Positions 56,198-64,000 of a stretch of DNA of 64,000 nt are shown here, piece after piece. A program made the translations under genes and the position numbers. Position 1 is the first letter of the stretch. Each line of letters opens with the position of its first letter. Source of the DNA: Candidatus Neomarinimicrobiota bacterium (GTDB lineage Bacteria; Fidelibacterota; JAANXI01). Location of the stretch: positions 1 to 64,000 of the forward strand of contig JAIPJS010000001.1 in NCBI GenBank assembly GCA_021734025.1, written 5' to 3'. Under the pieces are notes generated by a model, which did not search any database, was not told the DNA's origin, and was given only the letters and a program-made list of their open reading frames with translations.

Positions 56198-56623
56198 ATG
56201 GACGCGACGAAGATGAACCCGGAGAACCACGAAGACTCGTTCGAGGTCACATCGAACACCGATGTGGTACGGATTCGGGATGAAGGACGGGCACTGGCAA
56301 AGGAGCATGGATTCTCGGTGAACGAACAGACGTTAATCGCTACCGCGATCTCCGAAGTCTGCCGGAATATTATTGAGTACGCTGGAACCGGCAGTGTTAC
56401 CTTCCGGGTATTACGGAGTAAAAATGGTATAGGGATTGAAATTACTGCAACGGATAACGGTCCGGGAATTATGGACATTTCCCGGGCGATGGAGGATGGG
56501 TACACTACCGGCAAAGGAATGGGATTAGGGTTACCCGGGGTGAAACGGATTATGGATCAGTTCGAACTGATCTCCGGGATGGGTGAAGGGACAACGGTTA
56601 AAATGGCCAAATGGAGAGACTAG
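56198..56623 (+). CDS. RsbT-like serine/threonine kinase
   Basis: A 141-residue GHKL-fold kinase. The N box is SEVCRNIIEYAG, the G1 box is DNGPGIMD and the G2 box is GKGMGLGLPGVKRIMD; the opening AKEHGFSVNEQTLIATAISE is that of RsbT rather than RsbW. In known stressosomes RsbT phosphorylates RsbS and RsbR, leaves the complex and activates a downstream phosphatase. No RsbW, RsbV or sigma factor gene is present in the window, so the released RsbT must act on something else, possibly the histidine kinase encoded two genes later. Confidence 0.88.
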   Translation: MDATKMNPENHEDSFEVTSNTDVVRIRDEGRALAKEHGFSVNEQTLIATAISEVCRNIIEYAGTGSVTFRVLRSKNGIGIEITATDNGPGIMDISRAMEDGYTTGKGMGLGLPGVKRIMDQFELISGMGEGTTVKMAKWRD

Positions 56624-57246
56624 TGGATAACATCGAGTCACAGGCCGGGATCACCAATGCACTGGAATGGGCAATATCCAGAAAACCAATGTCGGGAGAA
56701 AGCGTGTGTGGGGACAATTACCTGGTGACCTTCAGCGAACACAGGGTGCTGGTGGCGGTAACCGATGGACTGGGACACGGCGAGAAAGCGGCGGAATCGA
56801 GTCAGCGCGCCATTAATGAACTGCGTAACTATTCCAATGAAACGCTGCTGCGGTTAATTCGCCAATCTCATGAAATTTTATTAGGCTCCCGGGGGGTAAC
56901 CATGAGCCTGGCATTATTTGACAGCGAAAATCATACAATGTCCTGGACTTCCGTCGGGAATGTTGACGGGATTTTATACCGTTCAAACGAAGATGCAACG
57001 CCGGCCCATGAGAGTTTGGTATTACGGGGAGGAGTGGTCGGATATCGGTTGCCGGCACTGCAGGCATCCATGTTCATGGTTGAACCCGGCGATTTGCTAC
57101 TATTTGCCACCGATGGAGTACGACATGATCTTTTTCCAACAATTGATGTGCATACGCCTCCGCAAAAAATTGTGGAATATGGGAATAAAAATTTTTTTAA
57201 GGAGACTGATGACGCATTAATACTCGCAGCCAGGTATTTAGGATGA
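56611..57246 (+). CDS. PP2C/SpoIIE-type phosphatase, RsbX-like
   Basis: A 211-residue PPM phosphatase with no other domain. VLVAVTDGLGHGEKAAESS carries the metal-binding D-G motif, GVTMSLALFDSENHTMSWTSVGNVDG the central motif, and LLLFATDGVRHDL the last metal Asp. The small size and position after rsbT point to RsbX, which dephosphorylates RsbS and RsbR to reset the complex. It overlaps rsbT by 13 bp and the next gene by 4 bp. Confidence 0.85.
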   Translation: MERLVDNIESQAGITNALEWAISRKPMSGESVCGDNYLVTFSEHRVLVAVTDGLGHGEKAAESSQRAINELRNYSNETLLRLIRQSHEILLGSRGVTMSLALFDSENHTMSWTSVGNVDGILYRSNEDATPAHESLVLRGGVVGYRLPALQASMFMVEPGDLLLFATDGVRHDLFPTIDVHTPPQKIVEYGNKNFFKETDDALILAARYLG

Positions 57247-59837
57247 AAATGATGTCAGCGGAATCGGCAGAGATTCGGGAACAATTTGAGCAGTGTCTCA
57301 CGGAATACGTTTATTCAAACCGTGAAGGGGAGCTCCAGGAAGCCTATCAGTGCGGACGGTTAGCACTGCAGGCAGGTGAGAGTGCTCTGGATATGGTGGA
57401 GCGGTATCACATTATCCTGAGGGATCTTATTCAGGAGATGCCCGAGGGGGAATCCGTCGATAGTATTTTAACCCGGGGCGCCGAATTTCTGAGTGAGGCG
57501 CTGGCGACGTTTGAAATGCAGCAACGGGGCTTCAGGGAAATTACCCGAACTCTACAGGATAAAAATAAAACGCTCCAGGACGAAATTGAAAAGCGAAAAC
57601 AGGCGGAAGAGGATCTGGAAGGGGCGCGGGACTTCTACCACGCGATATTGGAAAATTCCCAGGACGGTATTGCCGTCATTGATTTGGATGAAGAACGTAT
57701 CCTATACCGGAATGAGGCGTTGACCCAGAGCCTGGGATACAGTGGTAACGAGCTCGAAGACTATCAAATGGGGGAATTGATTCATGATGAAGACCGGAAA
57801 ATACTGGATGACTTGATTGAAAAAGCCGGGGAGAACCTGAACAGGTCATTTGAATCAGTTGTTCGTGCCCAACATAAAAACGGAACATGGCGAACTCTGG
57901 ACGTCCGTGTGCGGTCATTTCGGGATCATACCGGAAAAGTGCGCTTTATCACCAATTCCCGCGATATAACCGAAAAACACCAGATGCGGGAGTTTTATGA
58001 AACGATCCTGAATAATTCACTGGACGGTATTTCGGTTCTTGACCTGGAAAATGAAGAGGTCATTTTTCGAAGCCCCGCAGTAGCGGAGATCCTGGGTTAC
58101 GATGCCGAGGAATTGGACAACATTGAAGCCACCGATCTGGTCCATCCGGACGATGAAGAAAAAATGTACCGGATGCTCGAGCAGGCTGGCGAGAACCCAG
58201 GCGAATCCAAGCAGGAAGACTTGCGATACAGACACAAGGATGGCTCCTGGCATGTTTTGGAAACGCGGGTACGTACATTTATTGATCAGGATAGCAAGAC
58301 GAAATACATTGCCAACTCCCGGGATATTACCGAAAAACACCGGTACAGGAAAGAGGCTGATGAGAAACAGCAGGAACTGGAAGAAGCCCAGCGGATCGCC
58401 CATATCGGCAACTGGCGGTGGGAAGTTGAGGAAAACGACCTGATCTGGTCCGAAGAGGTGTATCGCATCTTCGGATATGAGCCGGATGAGATTGAACTGA
58501 GGTATGAACTATACCTGCAAATGATTCACGAGGACGATCGTGAACACGTCAATAATACGGTGGAAAAGGCGTTTCAGGAAAACGACTCCTTCGATTATGA
58601 GCACCGGCTTGTTCGACCGGGTGGCGAAGTTCGCTGGGCGTATTGTAAAGGAGAAGTTACCAGGAATGCTGAAGGGGATCCCGTCCGGTTCAGGGGGATC
58701 TGCCGGGATATTACCGATCAGAAGGAATATGAACGGCAACTGCGGCAGAAACAGCATGAGCTGGAAGAGGCCCAGCGGATTGCCCATATCGGAAACTGGC
58801 GGTGGGAACTGCAGGGGGACCGGGAACTCTACTGGTCCGATGAACTCTTCAGGCTATACGGATACGAGCCCGGAGGTCTCGACCTAAATTATGAAAATTA
58901 CATTCAACTGCAGCATCCGGACGACCGGGATTATGTTCGGTCGGTAATTAAAAAGGCGATAGAAGAGCGGGGTTCATACGAATACGAGCACCGGGTGAAC
59001 TGGCCGAACGGGGAGACCCACATCCTCTTTGGCAGAGGGAAAGTGGTAACGGACGACAAGGGCGAACCCGTCCGGATAGTGGGGACGTGCCAGGATATCA
59101 CCAAACAACGGGAATATGAGAAAAAATTAAAGAACTACAGCAAACGGTTACGACAGCTCTCTGCCCGGCTTGAGCAGACCCGGGAAGAAGAACGCATTCG
59201 TATGGCCCGTGAAATCCATGACGAACTCGGTCAGACACTCACGGTTCTGAAGATGGACCTTGGTATGCTGGAGAGCCAGTTTGCCAAGAAAGGCGATGAA
59301 GGTAACCTACCCGTGGAACTGGTGGATGCAAAGAAAACTGTGGATACTGTCCTGGATTCGGTAAAGAGGATTGTTACCGATCTCCGTCCGGAAATACTGG
59401 ATAACCTGGGGCTGGGCGAAGCCGTGGACTGGCAGGCGGAAAAGTTTGAAAAACGCACGGGTATTGATGTCAATGTCACCACAGAACTCAATGGTAAAGA
59501 GTTAAATGATAAAACAGCAACTGCCGTGTTTCGGGTGTATCAGGAGGCCTTGACAAATGTGGCCAAGCATGCTGAGGCGGAAACGGTTACTGTGGAATTT
59601 TATCAGAACGATTCGGAACTTGTTTTATCTATACAGGACGACGGAAAAGGTATTACCGATGAAGATATTGAGCGAACTGCATCGCTGGGAATTTTAAGCA
59701 TGCAAGAACGTATTCATTCTGTGACTGGAAATTTAACAATCGATGGAATCCCGGGGGAGGGTACGAAAGTCACAGTGACCGTACCCATGGAAACGAATTC
59801 CAAACAGGAGACCCGAGATGATAACAACGGAGATTGA
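57243..59837 (+). CDS. Histidine kinase with RsbU_N-like domain and four PAS domains
   Basis: An 864-residue soluble sensor kinase of the NarL/DesK (HisKA_3) class. Residues 5-100 resemble the RsbU N-terminal domain, which binds RsbT in B. subtilis: SALDMVERYHIILRDLI and FLSEALATFEMQQRGFRE. PAS1 and PAS2 (from about 130 and 250) are close duplicates, and PAS3 and PAS4 (from about 384 and 513) form a second duplicated pair, both with RIAHIGNWRWE. The phospho-acceptor is His659 in AREIHDELGQTL, and the GHKL ATPase follows (DDGKGITDED, ASLGILSMQERI). There is no membrane helix. It overlaps the phosphatase gene upstream and the response regulator gene downstream, suggesting it is a stressosome output. 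Confidence 0.9.
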   Translation: MKMMSAESAEIREQFEQCLTEYVYSNREGELQEAYQCGRLALQAGESALDMVERYHIILRDLIQEMPEGESVDSILTRGAEFLSEALATFEMQQRGFREITRTLQDKNKTLQDEIEKRKQAEEDLEGARDFYHAILENSQDGIAVIDLDEERILYRNEALTQSLGYSGNELEDYQMGELIHDEDRKILDDLIEKAGENLNRSFESVVRAQHKNGTWRTLDVRVRSFRDHTGKVRFITNSRDITEKHQMREFYETILNNSLDGISVLDLENEEVIFRSPAVAEILGYDAEELDNIEATDLVHPDDEEKMYRMLEQAGENPGESKQEDLRYRHKDGSWHVLETRVRTFIDQDSKTKYIANSRDITEKHRYRKEADEKQQELEEAQRIAHIGNWRWEVEENDLIWSEEVYRIFGYEPDEIELRYELYLQMIHEDDREHVNNTVEKAFQENDSFDYEHRLVRPGGEVRWAYCKGEVTRNAEGDPVRFRGICRDITDQKEYERQLRQKQHELEEAQRIAHIGNWRWELQGDRELYWSDELFRLYGYEPGGLDLNYENYIQLQHPDDRDYVRSVIKKAIEERGSYEYEHRVNWPNGETHILFGRGKVVTDDKGEPVRIVGTCQDITKQREYEKKLKNYSKRLRQLSARLEQTREEERIRMAREIHDELGQTLTVLKMDLGMLESQFAKKGDEGNLPVELVDAKKTVDTVLDSVKRIVTDLRPEILDNLGLGEAVDWQAEKFEKRTGIDVNVTTELNGKELNDKTATAVFRVYQEALTNVAKHAEAETVTVEFYQNDSELVLSIQDDGKGITDEDIERTASLGILSMQERIHSVTGNLTIDGIPGEGTKVTVTVPMETNSKQETRDDNNGD

Positions 59838-60489
59838 TCACGACGTGAAGCAAATACAATTGGTCATAGCAGACGATCATCCACTCGTACGAGAAGGCGT
59901 GAAAAAAGTCCTCGAACGCAGTGGTGAAAATATAACGGTAGTCCAGGAAGCCTCTGATGCCGGGGAACTGATGGAAGTCCTCGCAACCACGGTACCGGAT
60001 CTGGTTATTTTGGATATTACCATGCCGGGACAAAACGGACTGGATACACTCAAAGATATAAAAGAAACATATGCCAACTTACCGGTGCTGATGCTGAGTA
60101 TGCATCCCGAGGACCGGTTTGCCCTCCGGACTCTGCGGGCAGGCGCCGCCGGATATCTCAATAAAGAAAGTGTGTCCACAAAACTCGTAACTGCAATTAA
60201 GCACATCGTTATAGATAAAAAGCGATTTATCAGTCCGAGTGTCGCGGAGGAAATGGCAGATCACCTGGATGACAACGGAAAAAAGCAGCCGCATCAGCTG
60301 CTTTCCGACCGGGAGTACCAGGTGCTGTGTCTGATTGCATCAGGAAAAAAAGTGAAAGAGATCGCTGCCGAGCTGGAATTAAGTAATCATACCATTCATA
60401 CGTATCGCTCCCGTGTGATGAAAAAAATGGATCTCAGTACAAACGTGGAGCTCACCCATTACGCGCTGAAGCATAATTTGATTGACTGA
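59818..60489 (+). CDS. NarL/LuxR-family response regulator 1
   Basis: A 223-residue DNA-binding response regulator. The receiver has LVIADDHPLVREG, phospho-acceptor Asp66 in LVILDITMPGQNG, and GAAGYLNKES. The LuxR-type HTH reads LSDREYQVLCLIASGKKVKEIAAELELSNHTIHTY (split here by function: dimer helix, then recognition helix). It overlaps the histidine kinase gene by 20 bp, so it is the natural partner of that kinase. Target genes are unknown. Confidence 0.93.
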   Translation: MITTEIDHDVKQIQLVIADDHPLVREGVKKVLERSGENITVVQEASDAGELMEVLATTVPDLVILDITMPGQNGLDTLKDIKETYANLPVLMLSMHPEDRFALRTLRAGAAGYLNKESVSTKLVTAIKHIVIDKKRFISPSVAEEMADHLDDNGKKQPHQLLSDREYQVLCLIASGKKVKEIAAELELSNHTIHTYRSRVMKKMDLSTNVELTHYALKHNLID

Positions 60490-60852
60490 TTTACATCGAA
60501 TTTGTGTGTATTATATGATAATATGCGTTGGAAGGCGTTGGAAGGCGTTGGATAAGTGATGGGATGTTTCTGACGACGGGCGAGAATTATAAGTCTTGTA
60601 TTAATAATGTGATATATATAATAGATTTATAGAAATTGAATTTCTATAATGATACAAATCAGAGGCACAAGTGTGATACAAGAGATCGATTGAGGAATGC
60701 CTGAGTCGGATACAGCTTGCCGGGACAGACGGTGATTACGAACATTTCTTTCGTCAGTGAAAAGTAGAATTGGAGCCGAAGAATTTCTAAAGTGACCGGA
60801 AAACGTTATCAAAGAATGGATATCACCATGAATTATACGGAGGGGAAATGGA
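60490..60852 (+). other. 363-bp spacer with a 10-bp tandem repeat
   Basis: GCGTTGGAAG is repeated three times, the last copy incomplete, at 60525-60552, in the gap between response regulators 1 and 2. The rest is AT-rich (ATATATATAATAGATTTATAG around 60612) with no gene and no hairpin terminator. The repeats may be binding sites for a response regulator, or may simply be slippage-prone. Confidence 0.6.
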
Positions 60853-61500
60853 ATGATACGCATTCTGATCGCTGATGACCATACTGTTATCCGGCAGGGA
60901 TTGCAAAAAGTCTGTGGCGAAGACGAAGAATTGCAGATCGTTGACGAAGCCAAGACAGGAAGCGAGGCGTTGCAATTCGTATGGAATAATTCCTACGACG
61001 TGGTGATTTTGGATATTTCACTTCCGGGACGCCACGGAATCGAGGTCATGAAGGAGATGAAAAAGGACAAACCAGACCTCCCCATTCTGGTGTTGAGCGT
61101 TCATAGTGAAAAACAGTATGCCGTCCGATCGATCCGGGCTGGTGCCTCCGGATACCTGACCAAAGACCAAATTTCCGGGGAATTAATAAATGCGATTCGA
61201 AAAGTTGCGTCCGGCGGAAAATACATCACCGAGCAAGTCAGTGAACTCCTGTTAAGTGATCTTCAGAACAATGACAATGGGAAGATGGATCAGACCCAGG
61301 CACATAATAAGCTCACTGACAGGGAATACGAAGTATTCCATCATTTGGCAAAGGGAAAAACAGTGTCGGAAATCGGAGAAGAATTGATGTTGAGTGAAAA
61401 GACAATTAATACTTACCGACACCGGATACTAAAAAAGTTAGATTTAGATAGTACGGCACTTCTGACTAGGTATGCCTATGAACAGGGGCTCGTGCTCTGA
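60853..61500 (+). CDS. NarL/LuxR-family response regulator 2
   Basis: A 215-residue response regulator. Receiver: RILIADDHTVIRQG, phospho-acceptor Asp54 in VVILDISLPGRHG, LSVHSEKQ and GASGYLTKDQ. HTH: LTDREYEVFHHLAKGKTVSEIG and EKTINTYRHRILKKL. GGAGGGGAAA before the ATG is a strong ribosome binding site. It has its own promoter region with tandem repeats and no adjacent kinase gene, though a kinase follows regulator 3. Confidence 0.93.
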   Translation: MIRILIADDHTVIRQGLQKVCGEDEELQIVDEAKTGSEALQFVWNNSYDVVILDISLPGRHGIEVMKEMKKDKPDLPILVLSVHSEKQYAVRSIRAGASGYLTKDQISGELINAIRKVASGGKYITEQVSELLLSDLQNNDNGKMDQTQAHNKLTDREYEVFHHLAKGKTVSEIGEELMLSEKTINTYRHRILKKLDLDSTALLTRYAYEQGLVL

Positions 61501-61571
61501 GAAGCCCTGAAAAATGTATTTTACCCTAATAATGGAAAAAGGTGGACGAAGTTCAGGGGGGAGAACCGACA

Positions 61572-62207
61572 ATGATTAAAGTGCTCATCATTGACGATCA
61601 TGAGTTGGTTCGGCAGGGCATCCGTAAAATGCTCGAGAATGAAGTCGATTTCACCATTATCGGGGAAGCCCCTTCACGGAATGATGCCGATGCGCTGCTC
61701 AGTGAGCTGGAGGTGGATGTTGTACTTTTGGATATATCGTTTCCGGATGATAACGGCATCGACATTTTAAAAAGTATCAAAAAACAGTATCCGGATCTGC
61801 CGGTATTAATATTGAGCATGCATGAGGACAAGCAGTATATCGTGGAAGCGATGCAGGCAAACGCGTCGGGTTATCTGACCAAAGGTTCTCCCAAAGATGA
61901 ACTACTCACGGCCATCCGAAAGGCCTCCTTTGGCAGGACGTATCTTCCGCCGGAACTGAGGGAGGTGTTGGCCGAATGGGTGAATACCGGTGAATCCGGA
62001 GATCTGCACGATCAACTGTCCGAACGGGAGTTGCAAGTCTTCAAGGCATTGGCGGCAGGCCGAAAAGTCAAAGATATTGCGGAAAATCTTCACCTGAGCG
62101 TAAAGACAATCAGCACCTACCGTTCACGGATAATGGATAAGATGCAGCTAGAGAAGAATGCTGATATCATCCGGTATGCTGTTGAAAAGGAAATCCCGCT
62201 CGAATAG
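61572..62207 (+). CDS. NarL/LuxR-family response regulator 3
   Basis: A 211-residue response regulator. Receiver: KVLIIDDHELVRQG, phospho-acceptor Asp54 in VVLLDISFPDDNG, LSMHEDKQ, NASGYLTKGS. HTH: LSERELQVFKALAAGRKVKDI and VKTISTYRSRIMDKM. The frame extends to a GTG at 61542, but AGGGGGGAG at 61555-61563 sets ATG 61572 as the start and gives the standard N terminus. Only 16 bp separate it from the histidine kinase gene that follows. Confidence 0.93.
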   Translation: MIKVLIIDDHELVRQGIRKMLENEVDFTIIGEAPSRNDADALLSELEVDVVLLDISFPDDNGIDILKSIKKQYPDLPVLILSMHEDKQYIVEAMQANASGYLTKGSPKDELLTAIRKASFGRTYLPPELREVLAEWVNTGESGDLHDQLSERELQVFKALAAGRKVKDIAENLHLSVKTISTYRSRIMDKMQLEKNADIIRYAVEKEIPLE

Positions 62208-62223
62208 GGCGGAGTAAGGGCAT

Positions 62224-63966
62224 ATGACTACTCTCAGTTTAATTTCTTTATTCTATATTTTTATCGGACTGGCTGTGCTGGCTCAGGGGATCCTGGTGCT
62301 CTTTCATTCTACGAGCACGAGTGGAAATCGCTCCTTCTTTTTATTTACACTCGCTATATTTCTTTGGTTAGTCGGGACGGGATTTAGTCTTTCTGCTCCG
62401 GATGGAGCCACCGCTTCCTTTTGGTATAATAAGGTGGGATTTCTTGGTGTGGCATTTATCCCGTCGGTCTTTTATATCTTTGCTTCCTCACTGATAAAAC
62501 AAATCAGTGAGAACAAAACCCTCATTATTATAACGGGACTTCTCTCCGCATTTTTCTTCCTGATGGCGAATGTGAGCGATGCGCTTATTACCGGCTACCA
62601 TGCCTATCCCTGGGGATGGTATCCCCAATACGGCTGGCTCGGAATTCTGTTTATTATTTATCTGTTTGGTCTCTTTGTAAAAGGCCTGTCAGATTTGCTC
62701 GTAAGTATGGAAAAAATTCCGGGGCATACGAAAAAAAAGCAAATACGACTATTTACTGCCAGCGTCATTATCGGACTCCTTGCGGTGAGTGACTTTGTTC
62801 CGTGCTTCGGTGTGGACATCGTACCAATTGGCTACGTATTTATCCTGACGTTTATTGGTATACTGACTTACACGATGACGCGATACGGCTTTGTATTTTT
62901 CGGACAACATCTGGCGCTGCCACAGGTATTTCATAATATGCCAGTCGGAATTATCGGCACTTCCACGGATTTTCAGATACTCTTCGTAAATGATATGTTC
63001 GAATCGCTCGTTCGGAAGCGGGAAGAGGAACTCCTGAACCGGTATATTTCTGACCTGTTCTACAATGATAAATCGACCGGTTCCCAACTAACGAATCTGC
63101 AAACGCAAGACCGCACTCACAAATTACGCACGGCGGACGGTGGGACTTTACCGGTGAAATGCCAGCTTTCGTCTATCAGAAACCCCCAAAACCGCGATGA
63201 AGTATTAGGATACGTCTGCGTAATAGAAGATATCAGTAAAGAGCTGGAAGCCAATGAACAACTTCGTAAGAGTAAGAAAGAATTACAGCATCTCGCTGCG
63301 AGGCTTGAGTCTGTGCGGGAGGAAGAGCGTACCCGGATTTCCAGGGAAGTACACGACACACTGGGACAAATCCTTACCGGCATCCGGATCGATGTGGAAT
63401 GGATTAGGGATCGGCTGGAGGAAGGACAGAAAACCTTGCGTGAAACAGCAGACACTCTGCTGGAATTAGTCGAGGAAGCCACCGATACCACACGGCGGAT
63501 TTCGGAGGAACTGCGACCGGGTGTGCTGGATAAATTCGGATTATCGGCCGCTATTGAATGGCAGGCTGAAGAATTCAAGTCAAAAACCGGGATTTCCTGT
63601 CGCATTGAGGGGGAACTCGAGGAAGGGATCATGGATGCCGAGCGCCGGACTGCCATGTTTCGTATCTACCAGGAAGCACTCACGAATATCACCCGACATG
63701 CCAACGCATCTCAGGTAACCATATCACAATTTAAACGGGACGGCATTCTCTGGTTATTGGTGCAAGACAATGGAGTCGGTATCGATCCAAAGGAAATTGA
63801 ACAGACCGAGTCCCTGGGGATTCTTGGAATGAAAGAACGGGCGAACCAGTGTAACGGAACCGTCAAAATCGACGGCCGTCCCGGACAGGGCACGACGGTC
63901 TATATCCAGTTTCCCATTGATGAATCCGTGCAGGAAGGCGATGAGGTGTCCTCCAAAACTGCCTGA
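62224..63966 (+). CDS. Membrane histidine kinase with N-terminal 7-TM sensor and PAS domain
   Basis: A 580-residue sensor kinase. Residues 1-225 contain about seven membrane helices of the histidine kinase N-terminal 7TM type (SLISLFYIFIGLAVLAQGIL through PIGYVFILTFIGILTY). A PAS domain follows at about 235-335 (MPVGIIGTSTDFQILFVNDM). The dimerisation domain has phospho-acceptor His377 in SREVHDTLGQILTG (HisKA_3), and the ATPase has FRIYQEALTNITRHA and DNGVGIDPKE with ESLGILGMKERA. The enzyme is complete. GGCGGAG precedes the ATG. It probably phosphorylates response regulator 3, encoded just upstream. The ligand is unknown. Confidence 0.92.
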   Translation: MTTLSLISLFYIFIGLAVLAQGILVLFHSTSTSGNRSFFLFTLAIFLWLVGTGFSLSAPDGATASFWYNKVGFLGVAFIPSVFYIFASSLIKQISENKTLIIITGLLSAFFFLMANVSDALITGYHAYPWGWYPQYGWLGILFIIYLFGLFVKGLSDLLVSMEKIPGHTKKKQIRLFTASVIIGLLAVSDFVPCFGVDIVPIGYVFILTFIGILTYTMTRYGFVFFGQHLALPQVFHNMPVGIIGTSTDFQILFVNDMFESLVRKREEELLNRYISDLFYNDKSTGSQLTNLQTQDRTHKLRTADGGTLPVKCQLSSIRNPQNRDEVLGYVCVIEDISKELEANEQLRKSKKELQHLAARLESVREEERTRISREVHDTLGQILTGIRIDVEWIRDRLEEGQKTLRETADTLLELVEEATDTTRRISEELRPGVLDKFGLSAAIEWQAEEFKSKTGISCRIEGELEEGIMDAERRTAMFRIYQEALTNITRHANASQVTISQFKRDGILWLLVQDNGVGIDPKEIEQTESLGILGMKERANQCNGTVKIDGRPGQGTTVYIQFPIDESVQEGDEVSSKTA

Positions 63967-64000
63967 ATAAGTTTTAGTAATTTTACTTTTCCAAAAGATT

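Overview
The window looks like one contig from a Gram-negative bacterium of the FCB (Fibrobacteres-Chlorobi-Bacteroidetes) superphylum, roughly 50% GC. Four proteins carry, or nearly carry, the C-terminal 'NPFN' sorting domain of type IX secretion. Others have a lipobox, an outer-membrane barrel or a Wza-like export lipoprotein. The exact phylum (Calditrichota, Marinimicrobia, Ignavibacteriota, Balneolota or similar) cannot be fixed from this sequence alone.

Layout. 0-4 kb: the tail of an IS982-like transposase, an aconitase lacking one expected cluster cysteine, and an acyl-CoA dehydrogenase plus methyltransferase pair. 4-13.7 kb: a galactose/lactose locus (galE, aldo/keto reductase, Gfo/Idh oxidoreductase, galK, galT, secreted GH2 beta-galactosidase) whose spacers are full of palindromic and short tandem repeats. 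14-17 kb: an ArsR repressor and a pirin gene sharing one operator type, then a free-standing NtrC-like AAA+ activator. 17-25 kb, minus strand: four tandem GH18 chitinase-like genes with different export signals, interrupted by two single receiver domains whose phospho-acceptor Asp is Glu. 26-27.4 kb: a diadenylate cyclase fused to a YbbR domain, and an abnormal tRNA-Ser-like gene. 27.4-52.7 kb: a large exopolysaccharide locus in two divergent arms. The minus arm encodes an export lipoprotein, outer-membrane protein, degenerate AAA+ protein, WecA-like transferase fusion and a giant FN3 protein. The plus arm encodes a Wzz-like protein, BY-kinase-like ATPase, ligase/polymerase, glycosyltransferases, flippase, deacetylase, aminotransferase, acyltransferases and sulfotransferase. 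Good sigma-54 (-24/-12) promoters point outward along both arms from one intergenic region, which also holds a 12-bp palindrome suited to an enhancer site. 52.8-64 kb: a signalling hub with two small PAS proteins, a stressosome-type RsbR-RsbS-RsbT-phosphatase set, two NarL-type histidine kinases and three NarL/LuxR response regulators.

Two regulatory patterns stand out. First, the paired sigma-54 promoters sit in a window that also encodes a GAFTGA-bearing activator and a GAFTGA-less relative. Second, a two-block promoter-like element (TGTCCTATT, exactly 21 nt, then a TATRCT-like hexamer) precedes six signalling genes or small ORFs: the AAA+ activator, one Glu-receiver, both PAS genes, the small-protein pair and rsbR. 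It looks like a shared promoter class tying these signalling genes together.

All functional names are read from sequence motifs and remembered family features; no database search was run.
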